DNA of 60,064 nt from a bacterium (GCA_030149525.1 JASBRJ010000167.1:1-60064); one strand, 5' to 3'; numbered from the stretch's first letter, positions 35,392 through 43,263 are shown. Made by a program: numbers and translations. Notes: generated from the letters alone by a model not told the origin.

Positions 35392-36933
35392 ATGGAAAAG
35401 AAACCTTGCGCACTCATCATTCTAGACGGTTTCGGCCTGGCCGATCCCACCGATTTTAACGCCGTTCACCTGGCCCGGACTCCTAACTTTGATCGCATTT
35501 GGCAGAAGGGTCCCAAGACCCAACTGATTGCCAGCGGAGAGGCTGTTGGCTTGCCGGAGGGACAGATGGGAAACTCCGAGGTGGGGCATTTGAATCTGGG
35601 CGCCGGCCGCGTGGTGATGCAAAGTTTGTCTTACATCAACCATCTGCTCGACACCAGTGAATTTTTCCAGAATGAGCCGCTCAAGAACGTTATGGGAGCT
35701 GTGGGCCCGGAGAACGCTCTTCACATTATGGGATTGACTTCCAGAGGCAGGGTTCACAGCGCCCTCAATCATCTTTTCGGCCTGATTGAAATGGCTCTGC
35801 AAGAAGGCGCCCGGCCGGTTTACCTCCACCTTTTTACCGATGGCCGAGACTGCGCCCCGGATAGTGGACGAGGCTTCGTTCAAGAAGTGGTGGACTTCAT
35901 TGCTCCTAAGGAAGGTGTCGCCGTCGCCTCGGTGAGCGGTCGCTACTTCGCCATGGACCGGGACAAGCGATGGGATCGAGTGGAGAAGGCTTACAACGCC
36001 ATCGTCGACGGCGTCGGTGCCCATAAAGCGAAGTCGGCAGTGGCGGCCGTGGAAGCGGCCTACGAACGGGGGGAGACCGATGAGTTTATCGTCCCAACCG
36101 TGATTGTGGACGAATCGGGCGAGCCTGTCGGACCTATGCAAAACGGCGATTCCGTGATTTTCTTCAACTTCAGAGCCGACCGAGGCCGCGAGATGACCTA
36201 CGCGCTCATGGGAGACGAAGATTGGGACGGATTCCATCGAACTCGCCGAGTTGAGGATCTCAAGTATTGTTCGCTCACAGAGTATGATGAGGCTTGGAAT
36301 CTTCCCTTTGCCTTCTCCGCCCCCGAGGTGACCGAGCCTTTGGCTGAGGTCCTCAGTCGCAACGGGCTCACCCAATACCACACGGCGGAAACGGAAAAGT
36401 ATCCCCACGTCACCTACTTTTTCAATGCCAAGATCGAGGAACCGTTCGAAGGTGAGACGCGGCATCTGGTGCCTTCTCCCAAGGTGGCAACCTATGACCT
36501 TCAACCGGAAATGAGCGCTCCACAACTGGCTTTCGACACGGCCGCCCGAATCAGGGAGGGCAAAGATGACTTCATCCTGATCAACTTTGCCAACCCTGAT
36601 ATGGTGGGACACACCGGTGTTCTGGAGGCAGCCATTGCGGCTTGTGAAGCCAGCGATAAAGGTTTGGGGGAAGTGATAGAAGCTTTGGAGGAGCGTGGGG
36701 GATGTTATCTCGTGGTGGCAGACCACGGAAACGCGGATGTTATGAAAGAGGCCGATGGGAGTCCTCACACCGCCCACACCACAAATCCCGTTCCCTGCGT
36801 TCTGGGAGGGCACCACAAGGTGGCCGCTCTTCGAGACGGCGGCCGCTTGGGAGACGTTGCCCCCACCTTGCTGGAACTGATGGGCTTGGATCAGCCGGAA
36901 GTCATGACCGGTCGGTCACTTATTCAGAAGTAG
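35392..36933 (+). CDS. gpmI: 2,3-bisphosphoglycerate-independent phosphoglycerate mutase
   Basis: Mn-dependent enzyme of 513 residues that interconverts 3- and 2-phosphoglycerate in glycolysis. ILDGFG gives the first metal ligand (Asp12), and MGNSEVGHLNLGAGR holds the phosphoserine nucleophile Ser62. Later motifs are HLFTDGRDCAPDSG, SVSGRYFAMDRDKRWDR, FFNFRADRGREMT, NFANPDMVGHTG and DHGNADVM. Length and order match the family exactly. Its 3' end overlaps the convergent ankyrin gene by 14 bases. Confidence 0.95.
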   Translation: MEKKPCALIILDGFGLADPTDFNAVHLARTPNFDRIWQKGPKTQLIASGEAVGLPEGQMGNSEVGHLNLGAGRVVMQSLSYINHLLDTSEFFQNEPLKNVMGAVGPENALHIMGLTSRGRVHSALNHLFGLIEMALQEGARPVYLHLFTDGRDCAPDSGRGFVQEVVDFIAPKEGVAVASVSGRYFAMDRDKRWDRVEKAYNAIVDGVGAHKAKSAVAAVEAAYERGETDEFIVPTVIVDESGEPVGPMQNGDSVIFFNFRADRGREMTYALMGDEDWDGFHRTRRVEDLKYCSLTEYDEAWNLPFAFSAPEVTEPLAEVLSRNGLTQYHTAETEKYPHVTYFFNAKIEEPFEGETRHLVPSPKVATYDLQPEMSAPQLAFDTAARIREGKDDFILINFANPDMVGHTGVLEAAIAACEASDKGLGEVIEALEERGGCYLVVADHGNADVMKEADGSPHTAHTTNPVPCVLGGHHKVAALRDGGRLGDVAPTLLELMGLDQPEVMTGRSLIQK

Positions 36934-37657
36934 CTTCTTTGAGGGCTTTGACGATCCGGTTGTAATCACCGGCGCGGTAGCGCTCAGCCATCTGCAGCGC
37001 TGTCTTGTTGCTGCGGTCGGTGAGTGAAGCATCGGCTCCCGCTTGAAGCAACGCTTCCACGGTGTCGGCATGACCTGCCATCACGGCTTTATGAAGCGGA
37101 GTCTTGCCGTCTGAGGAAGCTCGGTTGACGTCGGCACCCTTCTCTGCCAGGAGTTTCACTACTTCGGTGTTTCCCTTGGAGGCGGCAAGATAGAGAGCGG
37201 TTTCTCCCCGGGTGCCGGTCATGTTGATCAAAGCGCCTTTTTCCAGCAAAACTTCGACCACCTCGGCGTGCCCTCCGATGGCGGCGTGGTGGAGCGGTGT
37301 ATAGCCGGCTCCGTCCTTACTGCGGACGGATTGGGGATCTTTTTCTATAGCTTCTGAGACGGAGTCTGCTCTACCGTCGGCGGCCGAGCGATGCACCGAG
37401 CCCGCTCCTGCTGCCGAGGAAGAAGAGCTGGAATTGGCGGGTTGGCTCTGCTGACCCTGACTTTGGGTCGGTTGCTGGTTTTGATGGCTCTGATCCCGGG
37501 CGTCCCGAGCCTGACCCTTCACCTGATGGGCTCTGATGGAATTGAGGTTGGGAGAAAGATTGATTTGGGGGGGCAGCACGGGCCCCTGGGCTAGACAGGT
37601 TGAGCACAGAATTCCACTGAGCGATAAAGAGAGGAAGATTGTCTTGGGGGATTTCAT
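36920..37657 (-). CDS. Secreted ankyrin-repeat protein
   Basis: Protein of 245 residues. A signal peptide (MKSPKTIFLSLSLSGILCSTCLAQ) leads into a Gln/Ser/Asn-rich linker (about 45-85, including a run of six Ser). Three clear ankyrin repeats follow (YTPLHHAAIGGHAEVVEVLLEKGA, ETALYLAASKGNTEVVKLLAEKGADVN, KTPLHKAVMAGHADTVEALLQAGAD), plus a degenerate cap at each end. Periplasmic or extracellular protein binding is likely. The start ATG at 37657 has GGAGG upstream and shares ATGA with the preceding gene, so the two are translationally coupled. Confidence 0.83.
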   Translation of the reverse strand: MKSPKTIFLSLSLSGILCSTCLAQGPVLPPQINLSPNLNSIRAHQVKGQARDARDQSHQNQQPTQSQGQQSQPANSSSSSSAAGAGSVHRSAADGRADSVSEAIEKDPQSVRSKDGAGYTPLHHAAIGGHAEVVEVLLEKGALINMTGTRGETALYLAASKGNTEVVKLLAEKGADVNRASSDGKTPLHKAVMAGHADTVEALLQAGADASLTDRSNKTALQMAERYRAGDYNRIVKALKEATSE

Positions 37658-38205
37658 GGACGCATGGCCTCCAGTTTCTGCCGAAATTCGGCGTAGAGCG
37701 CTTCGTCTTTGGCGCGCTGCTTGTCGTCGTTGAGGTCGATATGACCACATTCCAGTCGTGTTTCCAATCGACCGGCCATTTCATTGTACATTACGGCCTG
37801 GCGACCCTGGCCCCGGTCGATGGATTCGGAGGAAAGCTCTCTGAGACATCCGATCATATCCTCGTAGAGGTACCGCTGTTGGTGGCCGTCGACCAGTTCG
37901 CTAAATTCATCGCAAATGTAGCTTTGCTCGTTGGCTTCCGGTGTATGTTCAAGCTTCTCTAAGAGACGCTCTAGTTGAAGACAAAAAAGACGTGTGCGAG
38001 TGAGTGCCGCCTTCGTTTTTCCCACGAAACGCTCGGATTGGCGAACAGCACGCTTCTCCAGCCACCTCGCCAGCTCTCGAAGAACTTCGCGGCTATCCTC
38101 GGTGAGGGAATTGGAGGAGTCTTTGGCGAGGTGAACAGAAATAGCGCGCAGTGTTTGGATGGTCTGCATCTGCTGTTCGGCCATCTGGTCCTGATTCACT
38201 CGCAT
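37654..38205 (-). CDS. Hypothetical helical protein coupled to the ankyrin gene
   Basis: Protein of 183 residues, charged and almost entirely helical, with no signal peptide or membrane helix. Heptad-like patterns (LRELARWLEKRAVRQSERF, LFCLQLERLLEKLEHTP) suggest a coiled coil. I recognise no family. Its stop overlaps the ATG of the secreted ankyrin protein (ATGA). The gene begins at 38205, divergent from the low-complexity gene at 38342, so the 136-base gap with the three-unit direct repeat lies between them and could control both. Confidence 0.65.
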   Translation of the reverse strand: MRVNQDQMAEQQMQTIQTLRAISVHLAKDSSNSLTEDSREVLRELARWLEKRAVRQSERFVGKTKAALTRTRLFCLQLERLLEKLEHTPEANEQSYICDEFSELVDGHQQRYLYEDMIGCLRELSSESIDRGQGRQAVMYNEMAGRLETRLECGHIDLNDDKQRAKDEALYAEFRQKLEAMRP

Positions 38206-38250
38206 GATTCCAGTTTTCGACCAGGTGGATCCACGAACCTCTCACCAGAA

Positions 38251-38278
38251 TTTACAAAAAGTTAACATGAAGTTAGCA
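38251..38278 (+). promoter_or_regulatory. Three-unit 11-base direct repeat, PhoP/PhoB-like operator
   Basis: TTTACA (38251), TTAACA (38262) and TTAGCA (38273) repeat with an exact 11-base period, that is one helical turn, as in operators of OmpR-family response regulators. A TATAGT at 38311 followed by GGAGG and the ATG at 38342 gives a plausible -10 and leader. The same pair of units occurs at 41158 with nearly the same distance (44 and 45 bases) to a TATAGT/CATAGT box. Confidence 0.55.
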
Positions 38279-38341
38279 TTCATGTAGTCGTAAGAAGCGG
38301 AAGCATCCGATATAGTAGGTTTAAAGCAAGGAGGCTAGAGT

Positions 38342-39940
38342 ATGTTTGGAATGGGTAGTATCGGTAACTTTCTACCGATGCTCGGATCGATAGGATCCGG
38401 CTTTGGCGGCGGCGGACTATTAAGTCTTGGCTTCACATTACTTTCCGGGCTCATCACCAACATCGGTTCGCCCAGGAACCCCGGTTTTGAGAATTTTGCC
38501 AGTCACCCCGGCTTCAATAATAACGACGTTCATCCGGGCTTCGGCACCATGGGAGGCGGCCCCAACGCTGCCACCGTAGGCTCTGCTGCAGGCTACTTCG
38601 GGAACGCTTACTCCAGCGATTATTCCATCCTCCCTCAGACCCCCTCGGGGCAGTATTATGGAAACGCCGGCTACTCTTACGGTAACCACGGGGTGACCTA
38701 CTCACCGAATCAACCTGTTTCTTACAGCAATCATCACTACGGAAACAGTGTGACAAATTTGCAGTTCGGTGGAAATTTCGGCGGCTACATGGACAGCTAT
38801 AATTCCGTCGTCCTCCCGCAAGCTCCATTCTTCCCTTCCTATCAGCACGGTCAGAACCACGCGATGTACGGAAGCGCCCCCGCACCCTACCAGCAGAGCT
38901 ACAGCCCGGTTATGAACCACTACGGCTTCGGCTCGCCCCAACAATACAATCCAGCGGCTACGCTCTACGGTCACCAGAACGGTTCGGTGAAGATGACTTA
39001 CGGTCAGCCTCACTACAACACGACCTACGGCGGGCCCCAGGGCGGCGATAAGGTCGTGCATCACCACCACCATCATCACGTTCACCTGCATGTTCACGAG
39101 CAAGAAGCTCAGAATCCCCCCGCCGACGGTCAGAACAAAGACTACGGGAAGACCACGGAAACTCCAACCGAAAACAAAACAGCTTACACCAAGCCGGAAA
39201 CCAAGCAACAGAAAACCGAGACGGAGCAAAAGTACTCCACGGCCACGGATTACACCGACACGGAAACCGATGTTGCTTATGAGAGTCCTAAGACTCCCAA
39301 GGCGCCGGAAACACCTCCCAACAATTATCAACCTCAAGTGCCCGATCCGGACTGCCCTCCCGGTCACGAGCCCAACGCTTACGCCCCCGAACCACAAGTG
39401 CAAGCTCCCGGTCCCTTCGACCAGATCGGCTTCGGAGGTATGAATGCGGCTGGAGCAACGGCTCAAGCCGTCACAGCCCACCAGACAACTTTCGGCAGAG
39501 TTCCCCATGTCAATACCGACGCTGAATGGGGGCAAGCCTCTCGTGCGGTGGCCGAACGGATCACCGGCGGCGACTCCGGCCAATACCACTTTGGTGGCCG
39601 CGACCCCAGAGTGAACTGGGACGGCATGGGTCCTGAGCGAAACGCTGTCTGGCATGTCTTTCAACAGAATGAGACTCTTCGTTTCGACGCTTCCAGCGGA
39701 CAGTTTTACGAAACCAAGTCCGACGGCAGCAAAGTCGACATGTTCCACATCTCTTCCGTGTCCAGCATAGAGCGGCAAGCTGGAGGCGATCACCGCTACG
39801 CTTTCGAGATGGTGGGAGATTTCCTCAACAACCGAGGACTTGGAGCCCCTAACATGAACGTAGGGGTAGGCACGACCAATGTTAGAACACCAGAATCAAC
39901 CATTATCCGCCAGCCGGTCACCGCGCCCGGATTCGGCTAG
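38342..39940 (+). CDS. Low-complexity Tyr/Asn/Gly/His-rich protein with a seven-histidine tract
   Basis: Protein of 532 residues that I do not recognise. Residues 1-45 are Gly/Leu-rich and hydrophobic (GSIGNFLPMLGSIGSG, GLLSLGFTLLSGLI). Three spaced (N/H)PGF motifs follow (about 45-67). Residues about 80-235 are rich in Tyr, Asn, Gly, Ser and Gln, a prion-like composition. A tract of seven His is continued by VHLHVH (codons 39059-39097). Then comes a Thr/Lys/Glu/Pro-rich linker (about 255-340) and a folded C-terminal region (about 385-515, RAVAERITGGDSGQYHFGGR, NAVWHVFQQNETLRFDASSG). No classical signal peptide. GGAGG lies nine bases before the ATG. It is preceded by the direct-repeat element and is likely regulated by it. 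Confidence 0.75.
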   Translation: MFGMGSIGNFLPMLGSIGSGFGGGGLLSLGFTLLSGLITNIGSPRNPGFENFASHPGFNNNDVHPGFGTMGGGPNAATVGSAAGYFGNAYSSDYSILPQTPSGQYYGNAGYSYGNHGVTYSPNQPVSYSNHHYGNSVTNLQFGGNFGGYMDSYNSVVLPQAPFFPSYQHGQNHAMYGSAPAPYQQSYSPVMNHYGFGSPQQYNPAATLYGHQNGSVKMTYGQPHYNTTYGGPQGGDKVVHHHHHHHVHLHVHEQEAQNPPADGQNKDYGKTTETPTENKTAYTKPETKQQKTETEQKYSTATDYTDTETDVAYESPKTPKAPETPPNNYQPQVPDPDCPPGHEPNAYAPEPQVQAPGPFDQIGFGGMNAAGATAQAVTAHQTTFGRVPHVNTDAEWGQASRAVAERITGGDSGQYHFGGRDPRVNWDGMGPERNAVWHVFQQNETLRFDASSGQFYETKSDGSKVDMFHISSVSSIERQAGGDHRYAFEMVGDFLNNRGLGAPNMNVGVGTTNVRTPESTIIRQPVTAPGFG

Positions 39941-39961
39941 AAACCAAACGAGGAACTCCCT

Positions 39962-40570
39962 CTGAGTTCCAAACCTTATAAAAGCCCTAAGGTCGAGTTC
40001 GTCACAAGCGCACCCGACCTTAGCTTTTGTCCAGATTTAGGGGGCAAGCCGGAGTTTGCTCTGCTGGGGCGATCCAACGTTGGAAAGAGTTCTTTCATTA
40101 ATAAGCTCACCAAACGTAAGCGGATCGCTCATACCAGCAATACACCCGGTAAGACCCGTCTGCTGAACTATTACCTCATCGACGACGCCTGGGCCCTGGT
40201 GGATTTGCCGGGCTACGGATTCGCCAAGGTCTCCAAGAAAGAGCAGGCGCGTTGGCGCAAGGCGCTCGAAGAGTATCTCTCTCAACGTGAGTCGTTGTTG
40301 GGAGTTCTTCAGTTGATCGACGGTCGCCACGGTCCTCAAAAGAACGACATCGAGATGAACCGTTGGGTCTTAGAAGCCGGTCTTCCGGCCGCTATCGTGA
40401 TCACCAAGGCGGATAAGGCGAAGAAGTCGACCCATCAGAAGACGCTCGCTGAAACCCGAAAAGCTGTCTCCTCGGCTCGAGGATACTATCTCTTTTCTGC
40501 TGAGACGGGATTTGGGGCCGAGGAGATATGGCACGCTCTCAAGGACTGGCGCAAGGCTCCCGACGGATGA
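39962..40570 (+). CDS. engB: Ribosome-biogenesis GTPase EngB (YihA/YsxC), apparent CTG start
   Basis: GTPase of about 202 residues needed for large-subunit assembly. G1 is GRSNVGKSS, G2 has the TSNTPGKT segment, G3 is VDLPGYGFAK, G4 is TKAD and G5 is FSAETG. The frame is open from the stop of the previous gene, but contains no ATG, GTG or TTG before the G1 loop. The conserved N-terminus KVEFVTSAPDL must be translated, so the start lies upstream of it. CTG at 39962 is preceded by GAGGA at a proper distance and gives a normal length. The first in-frame GTG (40199) would delete the P-loop. CTG is therefore my inferred start. Confidence 0.9.
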   Translation: MSSKPYKSPKVEFVTSAPDLSFCPDLGGKPEFALLGRSNVGKSSFINKLTKRKRIAHTSNTPGKTRLLNYYLIDDAWALVDLPGYGFAKVSKKEQARWRKALEEYLSQRESLLGVLQLIDGRHGPQKNDIEMNRWVLEAGLPAAIVITKADKAKKSTHQKTLAETRKAVSSARGYYLFSAETGFGAEEIWHALKDWRKAPDG

Positions 40571-41136
40571 AGTGCCTGCAATGTCAAACCGATAATCCGC
40601 CACGTTCCACCCGATGTCAAAAGTGTGGCTCGCCGCTGATCCCTGGAGCCGACGACCCGACGGCGTCCAGTGTCGGTTTGAAAGAGGGAGTCGATTATCC
40701 CCATCCCACCCATCACTACGACACAGAGCAGATCCTGGTGGCGAGGGAGTTGGTGGATGCTCTTCTCGAAGGTGAGGACTGTTTCGACGAGTTGGAAGAT
40801 CATCTCCACCAGATGAACGACAATTTCAAGCAGTTCGAGCAGCAGTACGCTGCCAACATGCAAAAAATGCTGGTCCAGGAAGCCGGCAAGCACCCCGAAG
40901 ATGATTACAACACCAAGCTATCCTACGTTCTCAGGACGGGGCTGAAGGTTTTCGACGAGGGCCAGCAGGCGTTCCGCACCTTTTTTGAGACCGAGTCCGA
41001 GGACGCCGACGAACTGGAAGCCGCTTTTCACAAGGTGAGAGACGGAAACGATTATGTTTGTCTGGCGCTTGAGATGGCTCAGCAGCGACTGGCCGAGTTG
41101 GAAGCCGTCATAGAAGCGCGTGAGTCCGAGGAGTAG
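40567..41136 (+). CDS. Zinc-ribbon protein with helical C-terminus
   Basis: Protein of 189 residues. The N-terminal MKCLQCQTDNPPRSTRCQKCG is a zinc-ribbon/double Cys-pair module. The rest is acidic and helical (ELVDALLEGEDCFDELEDHLHQMNDNFKQFEQQYA and a C-terminal coiled coil). Family unknown. The ATG at 40567 overlaps the engB stop (ATGA), which suggests coupled expression and maybe a role near the ribosome; the latter is inference only. Confidence 0.75.
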   Translation: MKCLQCQTDNPPRSTRCQKCGSPLIPGADDPTASSVGLKEGVDYPHPTHHYDTEQILVARELVDALLEGEDCFDELEDHLHQMNDNFKQFEQQYAANMQKMLVQEAGKHPEDDYNTKLSYVLRTGLKVFDEGQQAFRTFFETESEDADELEAAFHKVRDGNDYVCLALEMAQQRLAELEAVIEARESEE

Positions 41137-41157
41137 TTGGGCCGCTTTTTTCCGGAG

Positions 41158-41174
41158 TTTACATCCTTTTAACA
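41158..41174 (+). promoter_or_regulatory. Two-unit 11-base direct repeat, PhoP/PhoB-like operator
   Basis: TTTACA (41158) and TTAACA (41169) have the same sequence and spacing as the first two units at 38251. CATAGT at 41219 lies 45 bases after the last unit, against 44 at the other site. The element lies in the 112-base gap before the gene at 41249, which has its own strong ribosome-binding site. Confidence 0.5.
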
Positions 41175-41248
41175 CTAAGTCGCTCCCGTTCCCTCTCCGT
41201 CCCACATCTGTGGGTCATCATAGTGAAAATGAACAAGGAGAATTTCAA

Positions 41249-41716
41249 ATGGGACTTTTAAGTGGAGCCTTCAACGCCGTCAAAGGGGCGGCCCGCATCG
41301 CCACCGCACCGATTCGCACGGCGGGCAAAATTGCAGGGACCGGACTTGCCACGGCGGGTGGGGTTTTACAGAACGTCGCCGAGGGTGACTTATCCGGGGC
41401 AGCGCAAACAGCCAAGCAAGGTTTTAAGAGCCAGGTCGGCAACGTGGGCGGCTATTTCTCCGATCATGTTACCGGAGTGAAAGAGATCGCCGGTGGTCAT
41501 GTAGATTTCTTGAAAGGCGGAGTCGGTCTTATCGGCACACCCATTCAAGGCGCCGCTCGTCTTGCCGGTAACAGCCTCGCCTCTACGGGAAATGTGGTTT
41601 CCGAACTTGCCACCGGAGACTTCAAGGGACCCGGCCAAGCGTATTCTCAAGGGGTAGGAAATCAGTTTGGAATCCTGGGAGACACGGCTAAGCAGCAGTT
41701 GAATAATTTGGTTTAG
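41249..41716 (+). CDS. Gly/Ala-rich protein made of two internal repeats, function unknown
   Basis: Protein of 155 residues made of two copies of a unit of about 55 residues. In each, a T-P-I segment is followed by AG..LA..G.V, A.GD..G..Q and a GNVGG/GNQFG ending (compare AGTGLATAGGVLQNVAEGDLSG with AGNSLASTGNVVSELATGDFKG, about half identical). The composition (Gly, Ala, Val, small polar) and weak amphipathicity suggest membrane association or self-assembly. No signal peptide. I start at ATG 41249, preceded by AAGGAG; the frame is open further upstream but crosses the direct-repeat element. Not recognised. Confidence 0.72.
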   Translation: MGLLSGAFNAVKGAARIATAPIRTAGKIAGTGLATAGGVLQNVAEGDLSGAAQTAKQGFKSQVGNVGGYFSDHVTGVKEIAGGHVDFLKGGVGLIGTPIQGAARLAGNSLASTGNVVSELATGDFKGPGQAYSQGVGNQFGILGDTAKQQLNNLV

Positions 41717-41774
41717 CATAGTGTGAGCCGACAACGGTAGATGAAAGCTGGTCTCGATTTCGAAGACCACGAAA

Positions 41775-43016
41775 ATGTCTACCGTTTTTCTTTTTTTGCT
41801 CCTGGCAGTCTATTTTTACTGGCTTAAGAGTCCGAGGCTGACTCATCCGACGGTCACCGCAGATTTGATAGAGTCCATTGAGGGGTGGCTTTCCGAGCGA
41901 CGCCAGGCGACGGAGTTACGAGATGTCAATGGATATTTGAATCCTGTATTTCTACCTCTGTGGGGTCGAGGACGCGATCGATTGGTGGGTTGCGAGACCG
42001 AAAGAATCGTTCGAGACTGGGCTCAGTATGGAGCGTTTCACGAGAACAAGCAGCACGATCACCTGAGGCTTCAGAGTTGTGAGGACTACCTCGAGCGACG
42101 GCGGGGCTTTCGCGAGTTGCTCGATCCGTTGACCGAAGCACTTGATATGCCACGCTTTTTGATGCCTGAGCGTAGCCTGATGGAGTCGTCGATGGAAGTC
42201 ACCTCCGTAGTATTCTTGCAGGGCGGCCTCGTGGCATCGGCAGAGTCGTATCTCACACAAGGGAGAGTGAAAGAGGCGTTCTCGGCTCTCGTCCTCGGCC
42301 TGAGGTTGGCTAAAATACTCGGGGAACAGCCTGACATGACCGTAGGTATGGTGTCGGCAAGAAACCTTCGAGTAGGCTTGATCGCCTTTGGAGGGCTTAT
42401 CGAGCCGTCCTACAGCGATTCAGAGGACTGGCGAGATCTATCGCAACTTTGTCTTTCCGCTCGAAATTCTGAGGACCAGGTCATCTTTTATTTGCAACTG
42501 GCCATGTGGGAGCTTGTTCAAAGCATGTCTGCTAACGATGCGGACGAGCCTTACAGTTATTTGAAATCCGCCATAGGTCGACTCGTTGGCTTTCCGGGAA
42601 ACTTTCTCAGAGCGAACCTTAACGAATGCACACATCTTATTCTAGAGCTTCAAAAATACGGGAGAATTTTGCCACAAGAGGGCTCGGCGTCTGCCTCTGT
42701 CCTTGGCCAGCGGCAGACGTATCAACGATTCTTATCTTCCTTGGCAGACATTTACGCGCTGCTTCAAGGGCTTGGGGCCGCTTCGGCCTTACTGGCCGAC
42801 TATCATAGGTCTGGAAAATTCATCGTGGACTTGAGCGAACTGGATGAGCCTAGAATTTCGAACGGCATGACTTGGAGCCACGAACCGGGCGTTCTCACAA
42901 TCTCTCGCTCTCTTCTCAAATCAACCCCTCGCGGGGTCTGCCCTCAGAGTCTGTTTCCCAATTCCTGGATAGAGCCCACTTCTAACGGCTACCGATTTCT
43001 TCTTCGAGGTCGTTGA
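41775..43016 (+). CDS. Hypothetical single-pass membrane protein
   Basis: Protein of 413 residues with one N-terminal membrane helix (TVFLFLLLAVYFYWLK, about 3-18), then a mainly helical, probably periplasmic domain. The C-terminal part (about 345-405, SGKFIVDLSELDEPRISNGMTWSHEPGVLTISRSLLK) looks beta-rich, a layout reminiscent of short processed-protein descriptions at the end of the membrane protein at 57961-59493. No family is recognised. The ribosome-binding site is weak. The 247 bases after it (43017-43263) hold no gene I can support, although the frame stays open past the stop for about 65 codons. Confidence 0.65.
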   Translation: MSTVFLFLLLAVYFYWLKSPRLTHPTVTADLIESIEGWLSERRQATELRDVNGYLNPVFLPLWGRGRDRLVGCETERIVRDWAQYGAFHENKQHDHLRLQSCEDYLERRRGFRELLDPLTEALDMPRFLMPERSLMESSMEVTSVVFLQGGLVASAESYLTQGRVKEAFSALVLGLRLAKILGEQPDMTVGMVSARNLRVGLIAFGGLIEPSYSDSEDWRDLSQLCLSARNSEDQVIFYLQLAMWELVQSMSANDADEPYSYLKSAIGRLVGFPGNFLRANLNECTHLILELQKYGRILPQEGSASASVLGQRQTYQRFLSSLADIYALLQGLGAASALLADYHRSGKFIVDLSELDEPRISNGMTWSHEPGVLTISRSLLKSTPRGVCPQSLFPNSWIEPTSNGYRFLLRGR

Positions 43017-43263
43017 GGTACAGGACATGGTAGAAGAAACGCCAGGAGTTCCGCGGACAAGTCCCTTTTCGGTATTTTTAGGGGTGTTCCAATCGAGGCG
43101 ATGGATCCTGTGGTGGAGGCGTCCTTTTGGTCCGGCCTCGGATTTGAACTGCAAGCCAATGTTGTTGTGCGGGACCCCGCTATTCTCGATTTCTTCGTGT
43201 TGAGCGATTAGCCCACATTCTCTCCACACTCTTTCCTTATCCTGAGCTCACAAGGAGTGAGAT

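Noticed and set aside
33053-36816. Minus-strand open frames of 419, 276 and 464 codons opposite the GH13 and gpmI genes
   Set aside because: Both sense genes have complete catalytic motifs, and the antisense products have no recognisable domain.
39059-39097. Histidine tract taken as a cloning tag or vector sequence
   Set aside because: It is internal, uses mixed CAC and CAT codons and runs on into native VHLHVH sequence.
38702-39793. 363-codon minus-strand frame opposite the low-complexity gene
   Set aside because: The sense frame has a good ribosome-binding site and promoter; the antisense one is an effect of codon bias.
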